From positions 1-62,753 of the forward strand of contig JAFZBE010000013.1 in assembly GCA_017561935.1 (NCBI GenBank): 62,753 bases of DNA, read 5' to 3'. Below, in pieces: positions 9,358-18,648 of the stretch; the stretch's first letter is position 1; each line of letters opens with the position of its first letter. Below the pieces are notes generated by a model. It did no database searches. It was not told the origin of the DNA and was given only the letters and a program-made list of their open reading frames with translations. The translations under genes and the position numbers were made by a program. This DNA comes from Bacteroidales bacterium. GTDB taxonomy: Bacteria > Bacteroidota > Bacteroidia > Bacteroidales > UBA3663.

Positions 9358-9605
9358 GGACAATTTGGATAGTGATTTGAATCGAACCGTTAGATCAAGA
9401 GCAAAAGTTACGCTTTTCTAATACAGAAATACAATTTTCCGACTGCAAAGTAAATAATAATTTTTTTATCGGCCAAATTTTTTAATAAAAAAGTGCGTTT
9501 TTTTTACTACAAAGGTCAAATTGTCACATTTTGAATGCTATAGATGACATTAATCCTCATTATTTATATATTTTGGGGTTGAAAAGACAATATTGTTCAA
9601 AAAAA

Positions 9606-9637
9606 TTTGTTTATATGAAAAAAAACATATTATTTTG
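9606..9637 (+). promoter_or_regulatory. Putative promoter of the phosphatase-like gene
   Basis: TTTG (9606-9609), a 20-nt spacer and TTATTTTG (9630-9637) fit the Bacteroides consensus with one mismatch. Transcription would start near 9643. Confidence 0.5.
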
Positions 9638-9727
9638 CAAAAATTTAATTCTTGAGAGTGGATTTTCGTCTTGATTTTTGTCGCAAGTCCCATTGTCAAT
9701 ATGTCGTTTTACTTTTCGATTCTTGTC

Positions 9728-11401
9728 ATGATCATTAAAAAAAATTATTTCAAGCCGCTTACGCTATTGATAGCTTTCGGTGTCGTGTCGTCATTCATAG
9801 CTCTTAAGGCTCAAACTGCTTCTTTAGATAAAGCAAAGGTTGTTAGTTTCTCTTTGGAAAACAATCTTGTCAATCGATACCTTCAGCATGCCGAAACAGC
9901 ATATGGTGATGGGATAGGTCGTTCCGGTATTAGTATTCTATGTTATTGGCTCCTTGAACCAGGCGAATCACCTTATATGCATGAAGTGCCTGAAAGTGGT
10001 GGTCGTCCCAAGTGGGCAGAACAATGTGCTCCGGTAAAGATACCGGCAGCAAACGGTAATTCTGTGTTAGTTTCACCTACCCCTTCTTTTGAGAAGTATG
10101 TATCTGTTGTCTCCGAATCGGATACTGCTCTGGTATATAATCTTGTCCCGCAGACCGTTTATTGGTATAGGGTTATGAGTGCCGATAACAGAGTGTTATC
10201 GGAGGGAATTTTTAAGACGCAGGATCATCTGAGAATGATTAAAACTGAGAAGGTTATCAATGTAAGAGACATTGGAGGATGGAAGTGTGATGGTGGACGC
10301 TTAGCTTATGGGAAAATCTATCGAGGCGGCACATTGCAAGGAGTTACAAGTAAAATTGGCCCGGTAGATGAAACTGACATTGAAGAATTGGTAAATAATG
10401 TAGGAATTAGGTCAGAATTTGATTTAAGACAAGGAACTGGACTTAACTCGAGTCCTTTAGGCTCAAACGTCGAATATAATAATATTGCAATAATGGATTA
10501 CTTGGAGTTGATGCAAAATATCAAGTCCAATGGCTATATAAATAGTGGCACATATTATTCGGATTTAGCAAGAATAATAGATCGTCTCATCGTTGATTTG
10601 AAATCGGATAAGAGTGCATATATTCATTGTTTGATGGGCGCTGATCGAACGGGTACCCTCATCGCATTAATCGAAGCTCTTTGTGGTGTATCAGAAGCAG
10701 ATATAGTCAAAGACTGGGAACTTACCTCTTTCTCGGCGGTCGGATATCGAAAATATATAAATATTCAAAGTGAGTATAAATATAAAAATTCTAACGGTCA
10801 AACGGTAACTGCTCCTGGAGAGATGAGAGCCGTATTTAATTATCTCTATGATAATTATGGAGGTGCTTCTGGTGCCAGTTTGAAGGAACAGGTTATTGGG
10901 TGGTTTGAGGATAAGATTTATGCCAATCGTTCTGACAAGGGCGCTTCAATCATCAATGAGCTTCGAAGCTTGTTGATAACCCCTGAAGTCAAGTCTCCTG
11001 TTATCATCAAGGACCTGAGTAAGGAGATTGACCTGTATAATTATTCGGTTACGACCGAATCGACGGCTTATTTCAACTCCGAAGCCTCAAAGTATGTTGT
11101 TCCTTCAACTGGGAAGACAGCCGATGATGACGCTTTCTCATGTACGGGTTTTATCTCATGTGCGGGTTACTCCTATCTGTTGCTTAATGCGCCAACAGCC
11201 CAGATTGGTGCGTTCTATGATGCAAACAAAAAGTATATCGGTTCAATTGCAGATACATCTGTATCAAATAATTTCGGCAACGGTACTGTTCTTTTCGATT
11301 ATCGTCATTATTCCATCCCTGCAAAGGCGGCGTATGTCAAGTTGAATATGCCTAAGTATTGCGACTGGACGGCGGTACTCTCTGTTAGTCCATACCTATA
11401 A
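9728..11401 (+). CDS. Secreted tyrosine-phosphatase-like protein (Y_phosphatase3 family)
   Basis: From the ATG at 9728 (557 residues) the protein starts with a clean signal peptide (MIIKKNYFKPLTLLIAFGVV..., cleavage after KAQ). Upstream TTG and ATG starts would only lengthen it. A fibronectin-like N-terminal segment is followed by VINVRDIGGWKCDGGRLAYG and YRGGTL, then the phosphatase loop HCLMGADRTG (CX5R with general-acid-type Asp). This is the signature of the PF13350 group of tyrosine and phosphoinositide phosphatases. A C-terminal beta-rich region (about residues 430-557) may be a carbohydrate- or surface-binding domain. Export implies action on an extracytoplasmic or host phosphosubstrate, or loss of the ancestral activity. 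It stands alone, with a hairpin terminator after it. Confidence 0.82.
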   Translation: MIIKKNYFKPLTLLIAFGVVSSFIALKAQTASLDKAKVVSFSLENNLVNRYLQHAETAYGDGIGRSGISILCYWLLEPGESPYMHEVPESGGRPKWAEQCAPVKIPAANGNSVLVSPTPSFEKYVSVVSESDTALVYNLVPQTVYWYRVMSADNRVLSEGIFKTQDHLRMIKTEKVINVRDIGGWKCDGGRLAYGKIYRGGTLQGVTSKIGPVDETDIEELVNNVGIRSEFDLRQGTGLNSSPLGSNVEYNNIAIMDYLELMQNIKSNGYINSGTYYSDLARIIDRLIVDLKSDKSAYIHCLMGADRTGTLIALIEALCGVSEADIVKDWELTSFSAVGYRKYINIQSEYKYKNSNGQTVTAPGEMRAVFNYLYDNYGGASGASLKEQVIGWFEDKIYANRSDKGASIINELRSLLITPEVKSPVIIKDLSKEIDLYNYSVTTESTAYFNSEASKYVVPSTGKTADDDAFSCTGFISCAGYSYLLLNAPTAQIGAFYDANKKYIGSIADTSVSNNFGNGTVLFDYRHYSIPAKAAYVKLNMPKYCDWTAVLSVSPYL

Positions 11402-11416
11402 TGTTTATATATTCAT

Positions 11417-11467
11417 AAGAATAGCGTTCAAAGGGCCCATAAGCACAGCTCTTCATACGCTATTCTT
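11417..11467 (+). terminator. Hairpin after the phosphatase-like gene
   Basis: AAGAATAGCG (11417-11426) pairs exactly with CGCTATTCTT (11458-11467) and is followed by a T-rich tract. It lies 16 nt after the stop codon. Confidence 0.6.
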
Positions 11468-11549
11468 TCATTAAAATGATTTTGTCGTTTTAACTTTTTT
11501 GTCGATATTTAGTCATATAGTAAAACAAAAATTATTAAAACTGACTATT

Positions 11550-12167
11550 ATGAAGAAGAACTATCTTGCATTACTGCTCGGAGCCTTGACGGCTCTCGCA
11601 TCATTCACTTCCTGCACTGATGACGACGATGTAAAGGGAATGGTCCTTTCGGGCGAATGGCAGGGTGATTTCGACATGTATTACGATTACCAGTATTCAT
11701 GGGGCGATATTGTCACCTTTTATGCCGACATGACATACCTCGAGTTTATTCCATTCGAGTATTCTTATGACAGCGGTTATGGCTATCAGATCGATTTCTA
11801 TGACGATCCCTCGTCCCCTTACGACGAGATTTATCACTCTTTTAAGTGGGAGGTGCGCTATGGCACCATCTACCTCTACTACAGGGGAGAAGAAGAGTGG
11901 AACACCTACCTGCGCGACTACCACATGACCAACGATCGTCTGACAGGCTACTTCGAGAATACCTCCAACCGCTTCTCGCTCTGGAAGCTAACCGATTATT
12001 ATGATTGGACGCCTTACATCAACACTTACGGCGATTACAATCGTGGCTACGGTTACGGTTATGGAAGTCCTGGTTATTATGCCAAGACGCGTGGTGGCGA
12101 AGAGACTGTTTCTGGAAAGATCATCCACTACGGCAACCTTTCGGCAGACGGGAAAAAGACCGAATAA
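11550..12167 (+). CDS. Tyr/Asp-rich small lipoprotein of unknown function
   Basis: The ATG at 11550 gives 205 residues with a lipoprotein signal (MKKNYLALLLGALTALASFTSC, Cys about residue 22, followed by acidic TDDDD, the Bacteroidetes surface-export type). The mature part is rich in Tyr, Asp and Gly, with a short YGYGYG stretch near residue 165. The pattern LSGEWQGDFDMYYDY recalls lipocalin-like or DUF-type lipoproteins, but I do not recognise the family. An upstream start at 11499 would destroy the signal. Its stop is only 3 nt from the stop of the convergent DUF456 gene. Confidence 0.7.
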   Translation: MKKNYLALLLGALTALASFTSCTDDDDVKGMVLSGEWQGDFDMYYDYQYSWGDIVTFYADMTYLEFIPFEYSYDSGYGYQIDFYDDPSSPYDEIYHSFKWEVRYGTIYLYYRGEEEWNTYLRDYHMTNDRLTGYFENTSNRFSLWKLTDYYDWTPYINTYGDYNRGYGYGYGSPGYYAKTRGGEETVSGKIIHYGNLSADGKKTE

Positions 12168-12170
12168 TCT

Positions 12171-12665
12171 TTACCAAACCCGATGCCAGATAGCCGCCAT
12201 GGTATAGATTGACATGGTCAGGCAAAGAATCAGCTGGAAGCCTGTGGAGAGCAGGAACGAAAGAAATGACAAAAGAGCTATTCGAATGGCTTTGCCCGTC
12301 TGACGTGTGCTCAGCATTTCTCCTGCAAATGCTCCTATAAGCGGACCTACAATAAGTCCTATGGGCATGAAGAATAGCCCCAGAATGATTCCAACAGTAG
12401 AGCCGGTGATGGCAGCACGACTGCCGCCACCGGCTTTTGCCATCCATATGGGAGCAATGTAGTCAAGTATTTCTGCGATGATGGTCAATACTAACATTAT
12501 ACATAGCACCGTGCTGCTGATGTAAGGTGAACATGCGAAATAGGCAATCAGCATCGAAGCCCAGCAAAGTGGCGGTCCGGGCAAGGCTGGCAGGATGGCA
12601 CCAACAATGCCAACCAGAGCCAGAACGATGGCTAACACTATGAGTATGATGACGACGATGGTCAT
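12171..12665 (-). CDS. DUF456 family membrane protein
   Basis: The ATG at 12665 gives 164 residues, almost all hydrophobic. MTIVVIILIVLAIVLALVGI forms helix 1, followed by the family motif GAILPALPGPPL, further helices and GLFFMPIGLIVGPLIGAFAGE. This matches the DUF456 family of small polytopic inner-membrane proteins of unknown function. The longer frame back to 12710 would run through its own promoter box (12700-12731), which supports the shorter start. It is transcribed divergently from the subtilase gene. Confidence 0.85.
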   Translation of the reverse strand: MTIVVIILIVLAIVLALVGIVGAILPALPGPPLCWASMLIAYFACSPYISSTVLCIMLVLTIIAEILDYIAPIWMAKAGGGSRAAITGSTVGIILGLFFMPIGLIVGPLIGAFAGEMLSTRQTGKAIRIALLSFLSFLLSTGFQLILCLTMSIYTMAAIWHRVW

Positions 12666-12699
12666 TCTTTCTAGATGGATTTGTTTTGATATTTTGGCG

Positions 12700-12731
12700 C
12701 AAAGATACAATAAAACGTCGGTTTATCCAAG
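12700..12731 (-). promoter_or_regulatory. Promoter of the DUF456 gene
   Basis: The minus strand reads TATCTTTG (12700-12707), with CTTG in place of TTTG 20 nt upstream (12728-12731). This gives a leader of about 29 nt to the ATG at 12665. Confidence 0.65.
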
Positions 12732-12756
12732 TTTTTCGACTTTTTCCAACGCAAAA

Positions 12757-12788
12757 TTTGTGACAAACAAGATTTTCTTGTATCTTTG
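12757..12788 (+). promoter_or_regulatory. Promoter of the subtilase gene
   Basis: A perfect Bacteroides-type promoter: TTTG (12757-12760), 20 nt, TATCTTTG (12781-12788). Transcription would start near 12794, about 25 nt before the ATG. Confidence 0.8.
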
Positions 12789-12818
12789 CCACCAAATTAC
12801 AATAAATGAACATTGTCC

Positions 12819-14861
12819 ATGATGAAGAAATATATATATTTATTATTGTATTTATTCTTTTGTTCAGTATGCACCCTTCCTGCCGAGAGCAAGATGGACC
12901 TGCAACTGCTCAAGACTATCACATCCTTACGAGCCAAGGCGAAGAGTCTTGGCATAAAGTCGATGGAGTCTCAGAGCATTACTGTTTTGGCAATACTGAA
13001 CAAGGATTCTGTTCTTCCTTATGAAGAATTCGATTCTTTGGGCATATGCATTGGAACGCGAGTGGGACGTGTTGTAACTCTTCAAGTCCCATTAGGTAGC
13101 CTTCAGGAGTTGTCGGAGCACCCCTCCATTGAACAGCTGAACGCCAATCGTCGCCATCACGTTACTTGTCTTAATACTCGAAAGGAATGCGGTGCAGTTA
13201 TTTTGCATGATGAAGCCACGGCATTAGCTAATGGAATTGGAAGTAGTTATACGGGGAAAGGTGTCCTCATGGGGATTGTCGATACGGGCATACAGTATAA
13301 CCACATCAATTTTCGAAATCCATCGACACAAGAGTCCCGCCTACTTGGCGCTGTCCTCTATCGACCCGAAGAGGGCATGGTCGATTCTATTCGAGAATAT
13401 TATACCGAGCCTGCTCAACTCGACACATTGACCACCGACAACATATATAATGCCCACGGTACACATACGTCGGGTATTGCAGGTGGAAGCTATCTCGATT
13501 TAGACATGCAGGGCATGGCTCCCGAAGCCGACCTTATGCTCTGCGGGACGAGTGTCCTCGATGACGATCGTATCATCGATGCACTCCAGACAACCTTTGC
13601 ACGTGCCGAGGAGTTGGGTGAGCCATGTGTCATTAACCTCAGCATCGGCAATCCTGTCGATTGGAAGGATGGACGTTCAGCACTTTGTCTGGCATGTGAG
13701 GAACTGACCGATGGCGGCAATGCCCCTGGCCGTGCCATCGTCTTTTCTGCGGGCAACGATGGCGGCAAAAATTTCACGATCGATTATCAGTTTACCGACA
13801 CTTTACCGGTCTATTCGTTGTTGCAGCCTGCTGTAATTGGTGGGGAAACTCGTTACATCAATCCCAACATTGACGCATATTGTACAGACAGCCTTCCCGT
13901 TCAACTGGACTTTGTGCTCTACGATACCCTTACCAATACTTTCGATGAGATGCCCTTTGAACAGCATTTGCTCGACACGCTTGAGGCAGGACACGATGGG
14001 CGCCGACACCTTTGTATCGATGCCGATACGTGCGACATGCGAAATCTGCCCGATAAACTCCTTGCAGCCCGATTAAGAGGATCCGTAGGCTCTCGAATCA
14101 CACTTTATTATATCAACGATAATTCCATAAGCTACGCCATGTCAGATCACAATCTGGGCTCTCGTTGGCTTTGTGGGTCTCCAGCCCATAGCATCAGCGA
14201 CCTATGTTGCACCGATGCTGTGATTTCGGTCGGGGCTTATAGCGCAGTTGATTCGCTGACTAATGTCTTTGGCCGCACCGTTTATCCATGGTCTCCGCGG
14301 GGTGAGGTTTGCTCCTTTTCGAGTTATGGCCCGTCTGGCGATGGGACATCCAAACCTGATGTCATTGCCCCAGGAGCTAGCGTAGTGTCAAGCTTCTCGA
14401 GCTATTGGGAGGATAAAATTGTTTACTATTATACAAGTGGCCGCTATCCTGACTCACCGATGATGTATGTCGTCAGCCCCGAAGGTGAAGACCAGACCTA
14501 TTATTGGATACACAGCGTTGGCACGTCACAATCCTCTCCTGTTGTGGCAGGAATCATTGCCTTGTGGATGGAGGCTTGTCCTACGCTTTCGGTACGCGAC
14601 ATCCGTTCCATTTTGCAGAAGACTTCCCGCTTCGATGATTATTGCCATATGGCTCCTGGCGGCCCTATTCAGTCGGGATTCGGAAAGGTCGATGCTGTGG
14701 CAGGCATGAAGGAGGTTTGGGCAATGATGGGGATCGAAATGGTCCATAATGACTCAGCCAAGAGTCTTGATTGTTTCAATATGCATGGCCAAAGATTAGT
14801 ATCTAAAGATGCAGGTAAAGGTTTATATATTATAAATGGAAAGAAAATATTTAGACGATAA
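12819..14861 (+). CDS. Secreted S8 (subtilisin-like) serine peptidase
   Basis: The start is the ATG at 12819 or the adjacent one at 12822 (MMKKYIYLLLYLFFCSVCTL, signal peptide). The 680-residue protein carries the full triad: Asp155 in GIVDTGIQ, His213 in AHGTHTSG and Ser570 in GTSQSSPVVAG. About 330 residues separate His and Ser, so there is a large insertion. A pro-segment covers about residues 25-130. The C-terminus FNMHGQRLVSKDAGKGLYII resembles the short sorting tails of Prevotella secreted proteins, so the enzyme is probably exported to the cell surface or medium. It stops 13 nt before era, with which it may be co-transcribed. Confidence 0.92.
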   Translation: MMKKYIYLLLYLFFCSVCTLPAESKMDLQLLKTITSLRAKAKSLGIKSMESQSITVLAILNKDSVLPYEEFDSLGICIGTRVGRVVTLQVPLGSLQELSEHPSIEQLNANRRHHVTCLNTRKECGAVILHDEATALANGIGSSYTGKGVLMGIVDTGIQYNHINFRNPSTQESRLLGAVLYRPEEGMVDSIREYYTEPAQLDTLTTDNIYNAHGTHTSGIAGGSYLDLDMQGMAPEADLMLCGTSVLDDDRIIDALQTTFARAEELGEPCVINLSIGNPVDWKDGRSALCLACEELTDGGNAPGRAIVFSAGNDGGKNFTIDYQFTDTLPVYSLLQPAVIGGETRYINPNIDAYCTDSLPVQLDFVLYDTLTNTFDEMPFEQHLLDTLEAGHDGRRHLCIDADTCDMRNLPDKLLAARLRGSVGSRITLYYINDNSISYAMSDHNLGSRWLCGSPAHSISDLCCTDAVISVGAYSAVDSLTNVFGRTVYPWSPRGEVCSFSSYGPSGDGTSKPDVIAPGASVVSSFSSYWEDKIVYYYTSGRYPDSPMMYVVSPEGEDQTYYWIHSVGTSQSSPVVAGIIALWMEACPTLSVRDIRSILQKTSRFDDYCHMAPGGPIQSGFGKVDAVAGMKEVWAMMGIEMVHNDSAKSLDCFNMHGQRLVSKDAGKGLYIINGKKIFRR

Positions 14862-14874
14862 AAATACTTAAATT

Positions 14875-15822
14875 ATGGAATCCGAAAACCACCCCAAGCA
14901 TAAAGCCGGCTTCGTCAACATTGTGGGTAATCCCAATGTCGGCAAGAGTACGCTTATGAATGCTCTCGTAGGCGAACGCATCAGCATCATTACAAGCAAG
15001 GCGCAAACCACGCGCCATCGCATTCTCGGCATCGTGAATACTGACGATATGCAGATCGTGTTCAGCGATACTCCTGGTGTGCTCCGTCCCGTGTCGAAAC
15101 TACAAGAGTCTATGCTGGCATTCAGCCAAAGTGCATTGCAGGATGCCGACATCTTGCTTTATCTCACCGACACCGTCGAAAGTCCCGAAAAGAATGAGCA
15201 GTTCCTCGCCAAAGTTAAACAATTAACAATAAACAATGAAGAATTAACAAACAGTGGCCTCTCCTCCTCTTCACCCCATGTCATTGTTGTTCTGAATAAG
15301 ATGGACCTCGTGGATCAGGACACCCTTGTCAAGCTTGTTGAAGAGTGGCACCAGCGTTTGCCCGATGCCGAGATCATCCCAATCTCGGCTCTTCATGGTT
15401 TTGGCACTGATTTGCTGATGTCGAAGATTAAGGAATTGCTGCCCGAATGCCCTCCCTATTTCGAAAAGGATGCGCTTACCGACAAACCCGCTCGCTTTTT
15501 TGTCACAGAGATTATCCGCGAGAAAATCCTACTCCTTTATGACAAGGAGATACCCTATTCGTGCGAGGTAAGTGTTGAGAGTTTTAAGGAAGATGAGACT
15601 ATCATCCATATCTCCGCAATCATCTATTGCGAACGCGAGAGTCAGAAGGGTATCCTTATCGGCCACAAGGGAGCAATGTTGCGCCGTCTTGGAACTATGG
15701 CACGTAAAGACATAGAGGCATTTTTCAACAAGAAAGTCATGCTCACCACCTTCATCAAGGTAGAGCCCAATTGGCGCAACAACCCCCGCGACCTTAACCG
15801 CTTCGGGTACAATCCGGAGTAA
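14875..15822 (+). CDS. era: GTPase Era
   Basis: This 315-residue protein has the G1 motif GNPNVGKST (residues 18-26), G3 DTPG and G4 NKMD, and a C-terminal KH domain with GHKGAMLRRLG. Era binds the 3' end of 16S rRNA and assists 30S assembly. An insertion of about 15 residues (QLTINNEELTNSGLSSSS, near residues 117-134), not expected in the family, lies just before the NKMD strand. It is encoded by AT-rich low-complexity DNA unlike the rest of the gene. It follows the peptidase gene by 13 nt and is near der, as often in Bacteroidetes. Confidence 0.97.
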   Translation: MESENHPKHKAGFVNIVGNPNVGKSTLMNALVGERISIITSKAQTTRHRILGIVNTDDMQIVFSDTPGVLRPVSKLQESMLAFSQSALQDADILLYLTDTVESPEKNEQFLAKVKQLTINNEELTNSGLSSSSPHVIVVLNKMDLVDQDTLVKLVEEWHQRLPDAEIIPISALHGFGTDLLMSKIKELLPECPPYFEKDALTDKPARFFVTEIIREKILLLYDKEIPYSCEVSVESFKEDETIIHISAIIYCERESQKGILIGHKGAMLRRLGTMARKDIEAFFNKKVMLTTFIKVEPNWRNNPRDLNRFGYNPE

Positions 15823-15903
15823 GGCATTTCTCGTAGTTTTTCTTCTATCTTTGCTCCTACAATAATGAAACAATAACCCCTCTTAACCATTCTAACTCCC
15901 CAC

Positions 15904-16881
15904 ATGTGTATGCGTAATATAATAGGTATAGGCGAGACAGTGCTCGACATCATCTTTGCCGGCAATCAACCACAACGGGCCGTGCCTGGCGGCTCGACGT
16001 TTAATGCTATGATCAGCTTGGGTCGTGTTTTCGCCGATGCTGATGAAGCACCCGTGGTGAAGATGATTACCGAGACAGGCGATGACCACGTCGGCAACAT
16101 CATCACTTCGTTCATGCAGCAAAACCACGTCTCCACCGACTTGGTGACTATCAACCCCAGCACACAGAGCCATCTCTCGTTAGCTTTTCTCGACAGTCAG
16201 CACAATGCAGATTACGAATTCTATAAGGATCATGCTTCGGCTAAACTGAACGACTCCAAGATTACTGAGGTTCAGTTCAAGGCAGATGATGTCATTCTTT
16301 TTGGCTCATTCTTTGCAGTCAATCCCGTCATTCGCGAACATACACGCTCTCTTCTGACTGCTGCACACGAAGCAGGTGCCATCCTGTATTATGATATTAA
16401 TTTCCGAAAGAGTCATATCAAGGACATCCCTGTCATCATGGGGAATCTGGAGGAGAATCTTCGTCTATCTTCTATCGTGCGAGGTTCAGCTGAAGATTTC
16501 GGTTGTCTTTATGGCATATCAGACCCTCGCGAGGTTTATGTCAAGCACATTCGTCCCCATTGCAATCTTTTCATCTGTACCGATGGGGCAGGTCCTGTAA
16601 GTATCTATGCACCAAACGCTGCCAGTCCCGGCACATTCATCGAAGCTCAGATTCCGGTGAAACATCTTGATAATGTGGTTTCGACCATTGGCGCTGGAGA
16701 TAACTTCAATGCTGGCTTTGTCTATGGATTGATAAAGAACAATTATCATAAGGTTGATTTGACGGCTCCGACATTGAGTGGAGGCAGAGGTTTGTTCGAC
16801 CTCATTGCGATAGCCGAACGCTTTTCGACACATGTTTGTGGTAGTCTGGATAATTATGTGGACGTGTCATTTAGGCCTTGA
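15904..16881 (+). CDS. PfkB-family carbohydrate kinase
   Basis: A 325-residue ribokinase-fold protein. The N-terminal VPGGSTFNAMISLGR carries the sugar-binding GG motif. Near the C-terminus, STIGAGDNFNAGF contains the anion hole and the catalytic Asp266 (the family motif is DTxGAGD; here the first Asp is Ser). The likely substrate is a hexose such as fructose, but the sugar cannot be read from sequence. The start may be either of two ATGs, at 15904 or 15910. A TATCTTTG box at 15846-15853 lacks a clear -33 partner, so it may have its own weak promoter in the 81-nt gap after era. Confidence 0.88.
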   Translation: MCMRNIIGIGETVLDIIFAGNQPQRAVPGGSTFNAMISLGRVFADADEAPVVKMITETGDDHVGNIITSFMQQNHVSTDLVTINPSTQSHLSLAFLDSQHNADYEFYKDHASAKLNDSKITEVQFKADDVILFGSFFAVNPVIREHTRSLLTAAHEAGAILYYDINFRKSHIKDIPVIMGNLEENLRLSSIVRGSAEDFGCLYGISDPREVYVKHIRPHCNLFICTDGAGPVSIYAPNAASPGTFIEAQIPVKHLDNVVSTIGAGDNFNAGFVYGLIKNNYHKVDLTAPTLSGGRGLFDLIAIAERFSTHVCGSLDNYVDVSFRP

Positions 16882-16916
16882 TAGACATGGTTTTCGGGTG
16901 AAAATGAATCAAATAT

Positions 16917-16947
16917 TTTGCCAATTCATTTAAACTTACTATCTTTG
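16917..16947 (+). promoter_or_regulatory. Promoter of the der leader
   Basis: TTTG (16917-16920), 19 nt, TATCTTTG (16940-16947) is a full match to the Bacteroides consensus. Transcription would begin near 16953, at the palindrome GTCTTAAGAC (16952-16961). Confidence 0.75.
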
Positions 16948-16951
16948 CGCC

Positions 16952-17100
16952 GTCTTAAGACAAAATCTCAGTGCTATCGGATACCTTACCCATAGCTTAC
17001 GAGGCTGACGGAACAACCGTGATGGTCGCAAACGTCGGAAACTTCGCAAAGCAGAAACAAGGCTGAGGCATGAGAGGATAATTATCTTTTTTTATTTACA
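16952..17100 (+). ncRNA. Candidate structured leader RNA or small RNA upstream of der
   Basis: Between the promoter and the der ATG lie about 165 transcribed nt with no ORF. A three-tier arm spans 16995-17052: GCTT pairs with AAGC, CGAG with CTTCG, GACG with CGTC, and an inner ACC with GGT. I match it to no riboswitch or known RNA class. It could be a leader that controls der or a processed small RNA. Confidence 0.45.
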
Positions 17101-17117
17101 ATTAACAATTATCAGAA

Positions 17118-18476
17118 ATGGGAAATTTAGTAGCTATTGTGGGTCGGCCGAATGTAGGTAAATCGACCCTTTTCAACCGCCTTACGGAAACTCGTACGGC
17201 TATTGTGAGTGACATCGCAGGAACTACTCGTGATCGCCAATATGGACATGTGATTTGGGGTGGACGTGAATTCTCGCTCGTCGATACAGGTGGCTGGGTT
17301 ATCAACTCTGAGGACATCTTTGAAGACGAAATCAACAAACAGGTAGAGATTGCTATTGAGGAGGCCGACGTGATCCTATTCCTCGTCGATATCCGCAATG
17401 GAATCACCGATCTTGATGACAGCATCGCGAGCATGCTCCGTAAATCGGGAAAGAACGTGATGGTTGTGGCCAATAAGGCCGACACCTACGACCAGCATGC
17501 CTATGCCGCAGAATTCTATTCGCTCGGCTTGGGCGATCCTTACATCATCTCGTCTGCCAACGGCTCGGGTACGGGCGACCTGCTCGACGAAGTGGTTGCG
17601 AGGTTCAAGAAAGAAGATGCCGAAGACCTTGAGGATTTGCCGAAGTTCGCTATCGTAGGTCGTCCTAATGCTGGCAAGAGCTCATTGCTCAACGCTTTTA
17701 TGGGCGAGGAACGCCACATCGTGACCGACATCGCTGGCACTACACGTGACAGCATTTACACCAAGTACGACAAGTTCGGCTTTAACTTCTATCTGGTAGA
17801 TACGGCGGGCATCCGCAAAAAAAACGAAGTCAATGAGGATATTGAATACTATTCTGTGCTTCGTTCAATTCGTGCCATCGAGAATTCGGATGTCTGCATC
17901 CTGATGATTGATGCAACACGTGGCATTGAGGCGCAGGATATGAACATCTTCCAGCTTATTGAAAAAAACCGAAAGGGGCTGGTGGTGTGCGTGAACAAGT
18001 GGGACATTATGGCCGACAAGTCAAAGGAGTCGGTGCGCTGCATGGAGGAGGCCATTCGCGCACGCTTTGCTCCGTTCGTCGATTTCCCCATCATCTTCGC
18101 GTCGGCTGTAACAAAGCAACGCATCTATAAGGTAATCGAGACAGCCACTCACGTTTATGAGAATCGCCGTCGAGTAGTGAAGACCTCGGAGCTGAACGAA
18201 TATATGCAGGAAGTGATTGGTGCTTATCCGCCGCCGAACAACAAAGGAAAATATGTTAAGATCAAATACGTGACCCAGCTAAAGGCCACTACTACGACCA
18301 CCGACGAGAAGAACCCTGAAGTTGTTGTGTCGGCTCCCAATGTCCCGTCGTTCGCTTTCTTCTGCAACCTGCCGCAGTGGGTAAAGGAACCATATCGTCG
18401 CTATCTGGAGAATAAGATTCGCGAGAAATGGGATTTTACTGGCACGCCCATCAATATCTTTATGAGGGAGAAGTAA
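17118..18476 (+). CDS. der: Double-domain GTPase Der (EngA)
   Basis: The 452-residue protein has two complete GTPase domains in tandem: G1 GRPNVGKST (residues 9-17) with DTGG, and G1 GRPNAGKSS (about 180-188) with DTAG and NKWD. A C-terminal KH-like domain follows, ending [13 protein letters not shown], the usual Der tail. Der acts in late 50S ribosome maturation. The leader of about 165 nt is predicted to fold, and the last 20 nt before the ATG carry an AATTAACAATT low-complexity word that also occurs inside era. Confidence 0.97.
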   Translation: MGNLVAIVGRPNVGKSTLFNRLTETRTAIVSDIAGTTRDRQYGHVIWGGREFSLVDTGGWVINSEDIFEDEINKQVEIAIEEADVILFLVDIRNGITDLDDSIASMLRKSGKNVMVVANKADTYDQHAYAAEFYSLGLGDPYIISSANGSGTGDLLDEVVARFKKEDAEDLEDLPKFAIVGRPNAGKSSLLNAFMGEERHIVTDIAGTTRDSIYTKYDKFGFNFYLVDTAGIRKKNEVNEDIEYYSVLRSIRAIENSDVCILMIDATRGIEAQDMNIFQLIEKNRKGLVVCVNKWDIMADKSKESVRCMEEAIRARFAPFVDFPIIFASAVTKQRIYKVIETATHVYENRRRVVKTSELNEYMQEVIGAYPPPNNKGKYVKIKYVTQLKATTTTTDEKNPEVVVSAPNVPSFAFFCNLPQWVKEPYRRYLENKIREKWDFTGTPINIFMREK

Positions 18477-18593
18477 TTCGTCTAATAGATGTTAAATAAG
18501 TGCGGTTTTTGGCAATTTGTGAAGACAAAACGGCTAGTATTTTGCATTTTTTTAGTTTTATTTTTGCGATAATAGTTGATTTTGAGGTGTTTT

Positions 18594-18625
18594 TTTGGAT
18601 AATAAACGAAAAGTAGTTATCTTTG
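18594..18625 (+). promoter_or_regulatory. Promoter of the acyl-CoA ligase gene
   Basis: A perfect match: TTTG (18594-18597), 20 nt, TATCTTTG (18618-18625). The transcript starts near 18631, which excludes the upstream in-frame TTG at 18595 as the translation start. Confidence 0.8.
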
Positions 18626-18648
18626 CCACGTTTAAAAACTGTTTTGTT

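Noticed and set aside
16952..17100. Known riboswitch, SRP RNA or 6S RNA in front of der
   Set aside because: The conserved motifs of TPP, SAM, FMN and cobalamin switches and of SRP RNA are not present.
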